Source: Fictibacillus nanhaiensis (GTDB lineage: Bacteria; Bacillota; Bacilli; Bacillales; Fictibacillaceae). Taken from it: a stretch of DNA of 64,000 nt. The position numbers and the translations under genes were made by a program. The stretch lies in contig NZ_JAHVJO010000002.1 of NCBI RefSeq assembly GCF_019801215.1, positions 496,001 to 560,000 on the forward strand, in the 5' to 3' direction. Positions 51,383-59,429 of this stretch are shown here, one piece after another. A model generated the notes under the pieces. The model made no database searches. It worked only from the letters and a program-made list of their open reading frames with translations, and was not told where the DNA came from. Each line of letters begins with the position of its first letter. Positions within the stretch are counted from its first letter, which is position 1.

Positions 51383-51883
51383 TTACTGGGTATTTAAAAC
51401 AGATCGAAGCTTTTTCAAGGCAGCTTTTCGCCATGATTTCACCGCATAAATCGTAACGTGAAACATCTGTGCGATTTCCTTTTCACTCTTGAAATGAATA
51501 ACACGATGAATCACCCATCTCTTTTGATTTTCTGTTAAATGCATTATACATTCGTTTAACAGCTCGTCCTCTAGAAGAGGAATATGATCTTGGAAGGACA
51601 ACGTTCGTAACGCGCCATATTCATGGGGATCTTGGCTCGTTTCACGCTCTTGACGTCTCGCTTCACTTCTTAATTCTTGTAAAATCCGTCCCCTTACAAG
51701 CAGAAAAGCATTAGACGAAAACTGACCTTTTTCTGGATTGAATGATTCATAAGCTTTCCACAGACCGAGCAGGCCAGCTTGATAGTACTGGTCGAAATTC
51801 CGGGTAAGTTTGTACAGTCTGATCTGAGACTTGATAAGAGGATCATACATAGAAGCGATTTCTTCAAAATTCATTTCTTTCAT
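51383..51883 (-). CDS. Sigma-70 family RNA polymerase sigma factor
   Basis: A 166-residue sigma factor with region 2 (FEEIASMYDPLIKSQIRLYKLTRNFDQYYQAGLLGLWKAYESFNPEKGQFSSNAFLLVRGRILQELRSEARRQER, about 5-80) and region 4 (LTENQKRWVIHRVIHFKSEKEIAQMFHVTIYAVKSWRKAALKKLR, about 117-161). It lacks an overlapping anti-sigma gene. It resembles the ComX-like/'SigH-type' small sigma factors next to DUF1659/DUF2922 genes in bacilli, and those two genes are here divergently encoded. Regulon unknown. Confidence 0.88.
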   Translation of the reverse strand: MKEMNFEEIASMYDPLIKSQIRLYKLTRNFDQYYQAGLLGLWKAYESFNPEKGQFSSNAFLLVRGRILQELRSEARRQERETSQDPHEYGALRTLSFQDHIPLLEDELLNECIMHLTENQKRWVIHRVIHFKSEKEIAQMFHVTIYAVKSWRKAALKKLRSVLNTQ

Positions 51884-52038
51884 TGGAATACATCCTTTTG
51901 GAACGTGCGCACATTCGGGGAATTCCGCGGTACTCTCACTATATTTTTACGGAGAGCTGTTAACAAATGAGCATCTTTTAAGAGTTGTGGCGAAGTTTTG
52001 AACAGATTGAGATTCTTAATGAAGAAATTTGGATTGAG

Positions 52039-52195
52039 TTATCCACAGATTAAAGATAATTTGACATATTGCGACACATTTTCGGGATGTTTTTGGGAAT
52101 ATCAAAAAAATAAGAGCTGATTTTTCAGAAAAACAAGCGTCAGTTGTGGATAATGGACGGATTGCAAAAACCAAAAAAATTTTTATTGTGGATGA
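52039..52195. other. DnaA boxes upstream of the DUF1659 gene
   Basis: Perfect 9-mers TTATCCACA (52039-52047) and TGTGGATAA (52145-52153), and a one-mismatch TGTGGATGA (52187-52195). The 362-bp region 51884-52245 holds these and no gene that I can see. Confidence 0.55.
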
Positions 52196-52245
52196 CTCCT
52201 CCCATTCCTTCTTAGGAACATATGAGATGAAAGGAGGTGAGGCAC

Positions 52246-52464
52246 ATGGCAACAGCAGCGTTAATCGATTCAGCTATGCGATTAGAGCTTGACGGTGGTT
52301 TGGACGCAGAAAACAAGCCGGTTGTGAAGTACAAAAACTTCGCACATGTCAAAACATCATCCACACCCGACCAGCTTTATGCAGTGGCGACCGCACTGTC
52401 AGGCCTTCAAGTGTATCCACTCGTCATGATCAAACGAAATGATTCCTTCGCGATCAATTCCTAA
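52246..52464 (+). CDS. DUF1659 protein
   Basis: A 72-residue small protein with the family's pattern (MRLELDGGLDAENKPVVKYKNFAHVKTSSTPDQLYAVATALSGLQ, then VMIKRNDSFAI). ATG 52246 with AAAGGAGGTGA before it; the GTG at 52237 lies inside that ribosome site. Function unknown. Always met next to DUF2922, as here. Confidence 0.88.
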   Translation: MATAALIDSAMRLELDGGLDAENKPVVKYKNFAHVKTSSTPDQLYAVATALSGLQVYPLVMIKRNDSFAINS

Positions 52465-52506
52465 TGAATGAGCGCAACGAAAATAGAGAGGAAAGGAGGG
52501 ATTTCA

Positions 52507-52725
52507 ATGGCCAAAGTGCTTGAGCTGCAGTTTCTTAACCAAGAAAACAAGACCGTGACGATCCGATTGGACGCACCGATTGAACCGGTAAACCCAGCAG
52601 CTGTTAACGCAGCGATGGACACGGTAATCGCCCAGAACATCTTTACGTCTTCTGGCGGAAACTATACGAGCAAAAAAGGTGCCCGTATTGTCGACCGTGA
52701 AGTAAGTGACATCATATTGAGCTAA
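52507..52725 (+). CDS. DUF2922 protein
   Basis: A 72-residue protein (LELQFLNQENKTVTIRLDAPIEPVNPAAVNAAMDTVIAQNIFTSSGGNYTSKKGARIVDREVSDIIL) of the DUF2922 family. AAAGGAGGG precedes ATG 52507. It forms a two-gene operon with DUF1659. Function unknown. Confidence 0.9.
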   Translation: MAKVLELQFLNQENKTVTIRLDAPIEPVNPAAVNAAMDTVIAQNIFTSSGGNYTSKKGARIVDREVSDIILS

Positions 52726-52752
52726 TTTTTCACCTAAATAAAAGCGACCGAA

Positions 52753-52795
52753 AAAAACCGTCTCTTCAGCCAATTTGGCCTAGGGACGGTTTTCC
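52753..52795 (+). terminator. Terminator of the DUF1659/DUF2922 operon
   Basis: AAAACCGTC (52755-52763) and GACGGTTTT (52785-52793) pair around an inner GCCAAATTGGC-like hairpin. Confidence 0.75.
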
Positions 52796-52797
52796 GT

Positions 52798-52824
52798 TGT
52801 GGATAATGTGGATTTTGTGGATAA
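52798..52824. other. DnaA box pair after DUF2922
   Basis: TGTGGATAA at 52798-52806 and again at 52816-52824, with TGTGGATTT between and TGTGGATGG at 52869. In 52825-53228 I see no gene; an AGAACACTTGTTCT palindrome lies at 53070-53083. Confidence 0.6.
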
Positions 52825-53228
52825 CTAGTTCTATTTATACACATTACGCACTGTTTTCATATGGGGATCTGTGGATGGTTTCCTAAACTTAGTATGATTT
52901 TTACTGATTTTATCTTCTTTAAAAGGTTTGTTTTGCGAAAGTTCATTATTTGTTGGTTGTTTTCATCATTGTTCTTAGGGGAAAATGGCAATTTGACATT
53001 GTTTTATGACTGATTGTTACAAAAGGCAATATTGAATCTTTTCATAGACTAAGATAGGATACAGATATGAGAACACTTGTTCTTTACGCGCTTTTTGATT
53101 ACATTTCAAGAGCAACTTCTTTTCGATTCCATGATAATTGGTTAACAAATAGAATTTTTTCACAAACAAAAGGAAATTGGATAACAATTATGGTAAAATA
53201 GGACAAAATAAAGGCTGGAGGAAAAGGT

Positions 53229-53408
53229 ATGGAATATAAAATCGGTGATGTTATTGAAACGTTTGACGGATTAAAAGGAGAAATTACATCTTTATTGACC
53301 AACACTGCTGTTGTGGACTTTTCTCTAACAGAGAACTACGAAGAACATTTTGAAGATAGCAAACAAGTCGTTCGCCTTGCGGATATTAGACAAGTTGTGA
53401 ATAGCTAA
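53229..53408 (+). CDS. DUF2187-family small protein (YkvS-like)
   Basis: A 59-residue SH3-like protein: MEYKIGDVIETFDGLKGEITSLL then TAVVDFSLTENYEEHFEDSKQVVRLADIRQVVNS, the 'GD.v...G.kG.I..v..nsViVD' pattern of DUF2187. GGAGGAAA precedes the ATG. Function unknown; widespread in bacilli. Confidence 0.8.
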   Translation: MEYKIGDVIETFDGLKGEITSLLTNTAVVDFSLTENYEEHFEDSKQVVRLADIRQVVNS

Positions 53409-53430
53409 AACGAACTTATATACATTACGA

Positions 53431-53470
53431 AACAGCCAGGTTTGTTCAGAGAAATACGGCTGTTTTTTTC
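53431..53470 (+). terminator. Rho-independent terminator
   Basis: AACAGCC (53431-53437) and GGCTGTT (53458-53464), then a T-run. Confidence 0.78.
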
Positions 53471-53587
53471 TCTGATTTTTTTATACACAAACCTCATTCT
53501 TTGTTTGCATCCATCAATTTATACATAAAACCCAGTATCCCTTCTCATACTATAGTAAAAATCTTGTGGGAAGGGAGAGGTTTTCAG

Positions 53588-53728
53588 ATGGGAAAAGACA
53601 GACAAGAGAAAAAGCTTAAAGAATCGGGTCGCGTCGAATCTGACCGTGATCAAAGTTTGAAATATTCTGGAGCAGCTAAAATGGAAAGCCCAGACGAAGC
53701 TCGTGCTCGTAATCATCAAGATCAATAA
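53588..53728 (+). CDS. ypzI: YpzI-family small peptide
   Basis: A 46-residue polar protein, MGKDRQEKKLKESGRVESDRD then QSLKYSGAAKMESPDEARARNHQDQ, the characteristic YpzI start. GGGAGAGG precedes ATG 53588; the frame stays open upstream but without a ribosome site. Its function is unknown; a sporulation link is only suspected. Confidence 0.82.
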   Translation: MGKDRQEKKLKESGRVESDRDQSLKYSGAAKMESPDEARARNHQDQ

Positions 53729-53736
53729 ACAGCAAT

Positions 53737-53776
53737 GACGCTTGGGTTTCGTTTATCCCCTAAGCGTCTTTATTTT
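53737..53776. terminator. Bidirectional terminator
   Basis: GACGCTT (53738-53744) and AAGCGTC (53762-53768), with T-runs on both sides, between convergent genes. Confidence 0.78.
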
Positions 53777-54273
53777 AATTTAATCGACCTTACAATAAAA
53801 AAGACGATCGAACCCGTAATAACAATGATTAAAGCAGGCAATATCCATAATCCAATTCCATCTGCATCCCCCATCGCCACTCTCGTACTCACCCAACTCA
53901 TATAAGTAAAGAAAATGAGAATTTCATTTTTTATTACGTTTAGCATGAGGCGCGCATTTTTGTATTGTCTTTCTACGTTTTCCTCTGTAAGAAATAAATA
54001 ATTGTACACATGAGGAAACTTTTCCAGGATAGATAGTAAGATCCACATCAAACTTCCAATCACAAGAAGAATCCAAAGATTGTTTTTATTTCCCCATTCA
54101 TCTGGCTCACCTGCCGCATTAAAATGAATCGGTACCGTTTCAGGTATGGACATCCATTGCAGCATTAAGTATCCTACACTGCCGATAAAGAAAACAACGG
54201 AAAGCAGATCGAATGCACGTTCAAGTATCGTTTTTGGAATTCGCAGTTTGGGCCGGTTTTCATAGAACACCAT
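53770..54273 (-). CDS. DUF1648 membrane protein
   Basis: A 167-residue protein with four helices and the DUF1648 signature WMSIPETVPIHFNAAGEPDEWGNKNNLW between the first two. DUF1648 also forms the N-terminus of SdpI immunity proteins, but the family is broad. GGAAAGGAGG precedes ATG 54273. Function unknown. Confidence 0.85.
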   Translation of the reverse strand: MVFYENRPKLRIPKTILERAFDLLSVVFFIGSVGYLMLQWMSIPETVPIHFNAAGEPDEWGNKNNLWILLVIGSLMWILLSILEKFPHVYNYLFLTEENVERQYKNARLMLNVIKNEILIFFTYMSWVSTRVAMGDADGIGLWILPALIIVITGSIVFFIVRSIKLK

Positions 54274-54393
54274 AATCGCCTCCTTTCCCTTAATTATACG
54301 GAATAGAAAAGGTTAGGTTTCGCAAAAAAAGATGGCTCGTACTGATAGCCATCTTCCTCGACGTAATTTTTTCAATCTTTTTGAAAATAGCCT

Positions 54394-54837
54394 TTAGTTA
54401 TTTTCAATTCCCATCGCGATAATAAACCAGTTGGCCCCATTTTTACTTCCAATTTGAAAAAAGAGCGCGATGATTTCCTTTTCTGTAAAATGTTCGGTCA
54501 ATCGGTTATAAAGTTCATCCGGCAGCTGGCCGTGATAAGCCATAATATGATCGGCCAATTCAAGAGCGAGCTTGTGTCGATCGGACAGTTCCGTTTCGCC
54601 TTTTTTCATTGCATGTTCACGAGTGGACTCATCCAGAGCCCCATAGTCCATGGTTTGTCAGTAATCACAGCCGTTGTTTGATGCGGATCGTAAACGAAGC
54701 ATTTCCATAATCTCCGGTTCAAGAATCTGGTTTAATGCTTTGTCCATCTGTTGAAACGCATCTAGAATTTCAGGAGCATTAGCTAGTGCTTTTTTAAAAG
54801 GTGTACCTTCCACATTTGCTTCTGGCAAGCGTGCCAT
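54394..54837 (-). CDS. Carboxymuconolactone decarboxylase/AhpD-like protein with in-frame TGA at the active Cys (selenoprotein candidate or nonsense mutant)
   Basis: From ATG 54837 (GAGGAGGGT upstream) the frame codes 147 residues if the TGA at 54658-54660 is read through. Before it: MEMLRLRSASNNGCDY; after it: QTMDYGALDESTREHAMKKGE, then HKLALELADHIMAYHGQLPDELYN. The TGA is codon 60 and replaces the second Cys of the family CxxC (C57-D-Y-X60). Frame and sequence quality are intact on both sides. A stem (GGACTAT with ATgAGTCC, loop GGGGCTCTGG) starts 9 nt after the TGA, where a bacterial SECIS would be. Selenocysteine or a TGC to TGA mutation are the two readings. Confidence 0.7.
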
Positions 54838-55163
54838 GTTTTACCCTCCTCAAAAGAAATTTACTTTCATTCTCTTTTTAGTTTACATGAAAGCCTTAAA
54901 TGGACCCAACCATTCTGCTTTGTAAAGGTAGAGCTCCCACCTTTACGTTATATTCATATAACTTTTACGAACGTCATTTATTCTTAAGATAATAACTAAG
55001 TATTACATGTTACGCTTTTATCATAGTCAAATCGACTCATTCACGACTGCGGTGTGGTAAATTATCATTATTTTCAGATATTTTAAAAGGGATTTGTAGA
55101 AAATTGTTGAATCCTACACACACACCCAAGCTAGCTTGGTAAAAACATCAGAGGAGTGATTTT
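54838..55163. other. 326-bp gap before the subtilisin gene
   Basis: It holds a GTAAAGGT/ACCTTTAC hairpin (54922-54946) without a T-run and a small AAGCTAGCTT palindrome near 55129. I see no gene; the promoter of the protease presumably lies in the second half. Confidence 0.4.
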
Positions 55164-56339
55164 ATGTTAAAGCGTTTCGTGGCATGTGCCGCATCAGTAC
55201 CACTATTGGTCTCACTAGCTCTCCCAGCATCAGCTGCTGAACCTGAGGTAAAGGAAGCTTCATTTACGCCTCCTTCCCAGCAAGAGGCTGCACCGCAGGA
55301 AATCATCATTCATTTTAAAGACTCAGTTTCTGATTCAGCTGCTAAAACCGGAATTTCCAAGTTTGGCGGGAAAGTTGTCGATGCAACCAAAGATTTTATG
55401 GTTGTTAAGGTGAACGGCAGTGTTGCTGACGCGATAAAAAAATTCGAAAGTCTCGACTCTGTTGAATATGCCGAGCCGAACGCTACGTTCCACGCTAGTT
55501 ATGTTCCAAATGATCCAAGCTATAAAACAAAACAATATGCACCTCAAAAGGTAAGCGCAGAGCAAGCTTGGGACGTTACCCAAAGTGCCGCTTCTGTAAA
55601 AATAGCCGTAATTGATACGGGAGTGGATTACAATCACCCCGATCTAGCAGGTAAAGTCATTAAAGGACGAGATTTTGTTGCTGATGATAACGACCCAATC
55701 GATGAAAACGAGCATGGTACACATGTTGCTGGGATCGCAGCAGCTAACACGAACAACGGCATCGGAATCGCAGGACTTGCTCCTAAGGCTTCTATCCTTG
55801 CCGTAAGAGTACTAGACGCAGGTGGCAGCGGATCACTTGATGATGTTGCACAAGGCATTCGTTATGCAGCAGACCAAGGTGCTCAAGTCATCAACTTAAG
55901 TCTTGGTGGAAATCTTGGTTCAAAGACATTGGAAGATGCCGTAAACTACGCTTGGAATAAAGGTTCTGTCGTAATCGCTGCAGCTGGAAATTCTGGCGTT
56001 AATCTTCCTAGTTATCCTGCTTATTACTCAAACGCGATCGCAGTAGCTGCTACGGATCAAAACGATCAAAGAGCAGCATTCTCTAACTGGGGTACATGGG
56101 TAGATATCGCAGCTCCTGGTGTTGCTATTTACTCAACGACACCAAACAATCAATATGCTAGTTTCTCTGGTACGTCCATGGCATCACCTGTTGTTGCCGG
56201 AGTAGCTGGATTGCTTGCTGCACAAGGTAAGAATGCTTCACAAATCCGTACAGCTCTTCAAAGCACAGCTGACAAAGTGTCTGGCACAGGAACATTCTTC
56301 CAAAACGGCCGTGTAAACGCAGCAAAAGCTGTTCAATAA
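55164..56339 (+). CDS. Secreted subtilisin-like serine protease (S8)
   Basis: A 391-residue protease: signal peptide (about 1-25), inhibitor I9 propeptide (about 45-108, QEIIIHFKD...VEYAEPNATFHA), catalytic domain with Asp about 151 (VIDTGVDYNHPDL), His about 184 (HGTHVAGIAA), the oxyanion Asn (AAAGNSG) and Ser about 338 (GTSMASPVVAG). It resembles the thermitase/Ak.1 branch. GAGGAGTG precedes ATG 55164. Probably a degradative extracellular protease. Confidence 0.94.
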   Translation: MLKRFVACAASVPLLVSLALPASAAEPEVKEASFTPPSQQEAAPQEIIIHFKDSVSDSAAKTGISKFGGKVVDATKDFMVVKVNGSVADAIKKFESLDSVEYAEPNATFHASYVPNDPSYKTKQYAPQKVSAEQAWDVTQSAASVKIAVIDTGVDYNHPDLAGKVIKGRDFVADDNDPIDENEHGTHVAGIAAANTNNGIGIAGLAPKASILAVRVLDAGGSGSLDDVAQGIRYAADQGAQVINLSLGGNLGSKTLEDAVNYAWNKGSVVIAAAGNSGVNLPSYPAYYSNAIAVAATDQNDQRAAFSNWGTWVDIAAPGVAIYSTTPNNQYASFSGTSMASPVVAGVAGLLAAQGKNASQIRTALQSTADKVSGTGTFFQNGRVNAAKAVQ

Positions 56340-56360
56340 TCATGTAATAAAACAATTCAT

Positions 56361-56406
56361 AACCTCTGAGTCTTTTACTCAACAAAGACTTCGGAGGTTT
56401 TTTTGT
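56361..56406 (+). terminator. Rho-independent terminator
   Basis: AACCTCTGA and TTCGGAGGTT pair with an inner CTTT/AAAG stem, then TTTTTTT. Confidence 0.86.
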
Positions 56407-56475
56407 TTTGTTTAAATTTCGCTCCAAATTGAAACACTGTAAACAGGACATGGTTAGAGCGGAGTGTGATAGAAA

Positions 56476-56664
56476 TTGTTTGGATTCGGTAAAAAGCAAA
56501 AACAGAGCAACACTGAGGATGGATCGCAGGCTCAAGCGACCGATCAGGAAAAAAGGCAGACTGAAAAAGAGGCAGAAGAAAAAATCGTTTATTTCTTTTT
56601 AATAGGCCTCGCTGTTTTTGGTGTGGTTATTTTGTACATTGGAATATCAAAAGAATTTACTTGA
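56476..56664 (+). CDS. Small single-pass membrane protein
   Basis: A 62-residue protein starting at TTG 56476 (GCGGAG upstream). Polar acidic N-half (KKQKQSNTEDGSQAQATDQEKRQTEKEAEEK) and one C-terminal helix (about 38-57). No family recognised. Confidence 0.6.
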   Translation: MFGFGKKQKQSNTEDGSQAQATDQEKRQTEKEAEEKIVYFFLIGLAVFGVVILYIGISKEFT

Positions 56665-56730
56665 ATCGCGGTCGGTTTGAGTGAAGGGGTTCTAGTTGAA
56701 AGAGAGGTGGCTTAAGGAGAATGGCTGATT

Positions 56731-57030
56731 TCACTTCATTCTCCTAAGCGCTTTGATTTCTTTTTTCAATGAGGTTAGCTGATCTTGAATGTCTTTCATC
56801 TGGCTTTCTTGTTCTTTCTGTTCTTTTTGGGCTTGAATTCTGTCGAGATAAATTTGTTTTAATACGATAGCGGCACTTAAGGTTCCGAGGAAGTCACCTG
56901 CTGTTACGAGCGTCGATCCAAGCAAAGCCAGCTCAGCAGCAAAGGTTTCCGCATCTTTATTGTTCGATAAAAAATCTTCCTCGGCTGCCGCTAACACGAC
57001 GTCAACAACACGTTGGTTCAAGGTGGTCAC
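56731..57030 (-). CDS. Hypothetical protein with C-terminal coiled coil
   Basis: A 99-residue soluble protein, helical throughout: a hydrophobic middle (FAAELALLGSTLVTAGDFLGTLSAAIVLKQIYLD) and a coiled-coil end (AQKEQKEQESQMKDIQDQLTSLKKEIKALRRMK). Start GTG 57030 or TTG 57021, both with AGGAG. Function unknown. Confidence 0.65.
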   Translation of the reverse strand: MTTLNQRVVDVVLAAAEEDFLSNNKDAETFAAELALLGSTLVTAGDFLGTLSAAIVLKQIYLDRIQAQKEQKEQESQMKDIQDQLTSLKKEIKALRRMK

Positions 57031-57190
57031 TCCTTACTCCTGGTTTTTATTACAATATGCGTTTGCCCTAGTGACGGTTCTTGGATGTAACCCCCCCTTT
57101 TTTGATGAAAGGAAATTTTGTTTTTTCGTCATTTTTCCTTGAAGGATAGGCATTTTGACCGATATTACTATCATTAGGGGAGGTCTGACG

Positions 57191-57382
57191 ATGGAACAAT
57201 GGCTGTCTTTTCGAATTCCTTTTGATATTATTTCAATTTATATTTTGTTAGCTGCTTTTATTGTAGTCGGAATTTTTTCAAGCCTGCTTCGTAATGCCTT
57301 GCCAGAATGGTCTGTCAAAATCTTTAGTTCTGCCGGTTTTGTTGGTGTGATTTTTGGATGGCTGAAGCTGTTAGAGTATTAG
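57191..57382 (+). CDS. Small membrane protein with two helices
   Basis: A 63-residue protein from ATG 57191 (GGGGAGGT upstream), two hydrophobic stretches (about 12-33 and 45-58). No family recognised. Divergent from the coiled-coil gene. Confidence 0.65.
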   Translation: MEQWLSFRIPFDIISIYILLAAFIVVGIFSSLLRNALPEWSVKIFSSAGFVGVIFGWLKLLEY

Positions 57383-57395
57383 TTTTATACATAAA

Positions 57396-57432
57396 AGAAA
57401 CGCCTGTGGAGTGAACCACTTGGCGTTTTTTC
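57396..57432. terminator. Bidirectional terminator
   Basis: AAACGCC (57398-57404) and GGCGTTT (57422-57428), with T-runs, between convergent genes. Confidence 0.82.
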
Positions 57433-57435
57433 GTT

Positions 57436-59364
57436 TTATATGAATTTAAACAATAATTTTCGAAGAACAGGCATGAGGTAATCTACAAGTTCTGCAGCAC
57501 TTGGTACGACAACGTTTTGTGGTCCATAGATATTCTGCATGAGCTTTTCTTCTTCGTCCGTTATTTCTCCGTTCGCGATAAACATCCCAATCGTCTCGAT
57601 CCCCCGTTTTCTCGTGCGGGTCACGGCTTCATGTGTATCAAGAACCCCGTGTGTCTCATAATCAAAAGCAGCCGGTTCTCCGTCAGAGAAAACGAGCAGA
57701 ATTTTTTGCTGTTCTGGGCGTTTTGAAAGTTCTTCACCCATTCTCCGGATCGCGTATCCGTCACGGTTGTCTTCTTGCGGCTCGAGCTGCATGATCGAAG
57801 CTCCTGGCTGATGCAAGGAATTTCGATAGGAAATGACTTCGTGAAAATAATTGGGTTGATCGTCACTCGTTGCGTCTGCTGCATCTTCCCAAAATCCAAC
57901 AACTGAATGCGGGATCCGGAGAGCTTTTAGCGTTTCGTGAAAAAGGACGATTCCTTTTTGCGTCTCTTGCATCTTGTTAAACATGGATGCAGAGCAGTCT
58001 ACGAGCAAGGTGAACGTCGTGTCGAGTTCATGCTGAGACTCTTGTTTTTTTTGGAAAAGTCTCGGGTTTTTGTCTGTCGCCAGTCTTGTCAGCTTTTTTC
58101 CGAGTCTCCCAAAGTGCAAATCTTCACGCGGACTTGAACGTTTATGCTCCATCGTTTTTAAAAAGTTCTGTTTGAGCTGAGTAACGAATGGCGCGATTTC
58201 TTGTTGAAAATCTTCGTATTGCGCGAGTTCTTCTTGGGTTGATGGTTTTGCCGGAACGAGATGCTCGGTCACGTTTTTATTCACTTCACCGTACGGAAAT
58301 TGGTTTGAAGAGTCTGATCCTGTTTGGTTGTTATCGGTTTCGGCTTCATGTTCGTTTTGGGTGTTGAAGTCGTTGTTGTCGGTCGTTTGTGCGCTCGCTT
58401 GGACTGAACCGAAGACCGCATCTCCAGACTCCGCTTCCCGTGCTCCCTCTCCGAGCAAATCTGTGTTCGTTCCTTGATCAAGATCCATCTGCAAAAAAGA
58501 TTCCTGCGGGTCTGACGTTTCATCGTGCCAGGAGGAGTGTTCTTCTTTCTCCTGACCTTCTTCGTCATCGTTTTTGTCTTCGTCTTTTGTGATGGTTTTT
58601 TTTGTTTTTGTTTCGTTGTTTCGTGTCAGGTCCTCAAGAGTTTGCGATCCTTCGTTATCAGCTGATAGCACTGGTTTATCACTAAAACTGCGGTAAGCGG
58701 TTTTCATGTCTGCTAGCTGCGTGTGGTTTTCCATGATTTCTGCCATTTGCAGAACGATTTTTGCGATGTCTGATGTTGATTGTGCTTGAATGAGCTCAGC
58801 AAGAACGGGACGCAACTCTTGGTAGAGCGATTGGGTTTGTGCTGGGACACGAACAAAGCGTTTATTCGCTAAAAGGATAATATGGCAAAATAAAGCGTCA
58901 AGATCACGCTTTTGTTGGATGTGTTTTCGGTATTCTCTGTTGTAATGCACTTGGAATGTTTCTTTTCGCAGCTTGAAGCTATGTTTCATTCCAGGTCTCT
59001 GCTCTGTGCAAAGGAATTCCAGCCGATAATCTTCAGAAAACAGAAGAATCTGTTTTAAAAATTCACGGTGCGGATGAGATTTAAGCTTCTGGAGTGAATC
59101 CCAAATTACGTCATCATCCGTATGAAACTGTGTTCCAAAGCTGCGCAAATACACGTCCGATTTCCAGCCTTCCAGCTGGATATCCGGTGGGTACGGATTC
59201 CAGAACTGACTTACGTGAGTAATGCCGCTGTTTCGTTGAAGATACGAATGATACGAAAATGAAACGTCCATCTCGTCCACTCGTGATAGCGACCGTGCCA
59301 GGTCAATCAGTTGCATATGAACAAAAGAATCGATCTTTGTATCTGCAAAAATTAGGAATTTCAT
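57436..59364 (-). CDS. yojO: von Willebrand factor A domain protein (YojO-like)
   Basis: A 642-residue cytosolic protein. The N-half is helical with an acidic, low-complexity linker (about 240-365); the C-terminal VWA domain (about 445-640) has the MIDAS-like motif TLLVDCSASMFNKM and later FSDGEPAAF. It is paired with a MoxR-type AAA+ ATPase in the same operon. Such pairs assemble or activate metal-containing or multi-subunit targets; B. subtilis YojN/YojO match in size and order. Target unknown. Confidence 0.88.
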   Translation of the reverse strand: MKFLIFADTKIDSFVHMQLIDLARSLSRVDEMDVSFSYHSYLQRNSGITHVSQFWNPYPPDIQLEGWKSDVYLRSFGTQFHTDDDVIWDSLQKLKSHPHREFLKQILLFSEDYRLEFLCTEQRPGMKHSFKLRKETFQVHYNREYRKHIQQKRDLDALFCHIILLANKRFVRVPAQTQSLYQELRPVLAELIQAQSTSDIAKIVLQMAEIMENHTQLADMKTAYRSFSDKPVLSADNEGSQTLEDLTRNNETKTKKTITKDEDKNDDEEGQEKEEHSSWHDETSDPQESFLQMDLDQGTNTDLLGEGAREAESGDAVFGSVQASAQTTDNNDFNTQNEHEAETDNNQTGSDSSNQFPYGEVNKNVTEHLVPAKPSTQEELAQYEDFQQEIAPFVTQLKQNFLKTMEHKRSSPREDLHFGRLGKKLTRLATDKNPRLFQKKQESQHELDTTFTLLVDCSASMFNKMQETQKGIVLFHETLKALRIPHSVVGFWEDAADATSDDQPNYFHEVISYRNSLHQPGASIMQLEPQEDNRDGYAIRRMGEELSKRPEQQKILLVFSDGEPAAFDYETHGVLDTHEAVTRTRKRGIETIGMFIANGEITDEEEKLMQNIYGPQNVVVPSAAELVDYLMPVLRKLLFKFI

Positions 59365-59406
59365 CTAGGCGAAACCTCCAAAATCATCGTGGGAAATAAA
59401 TTGTAG

Positions 59407-59419
59407 GGGGACAGTCCCC
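59407..59419. repeat. Half copy of the palindromic repeat
   Basis: GGGGACAGTCCCC, a shortened version of the 24-bp palindrome, between yojO and yojN. Confidence 0.6.
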
Positions 59420-59429
59420 ATTTCCCAGC

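Noticed and set aside
53070-53083. AGAACACTTGTTCT as a LexA/SOS box
   Set aside because: It fits GAAC-N4-GTTC but lacks the flanking CG and CG-like bases and one core purine, and the next gene (DUF2187) is not an SOS gene. It may equally be a SinR-like half-site pair.
53770-54273. DUF1648 protein as SdpI-type immunity
   Set aside because: It lacks the C-terminal SdpI helices and there is no sdpC-like toxin gene nearby.
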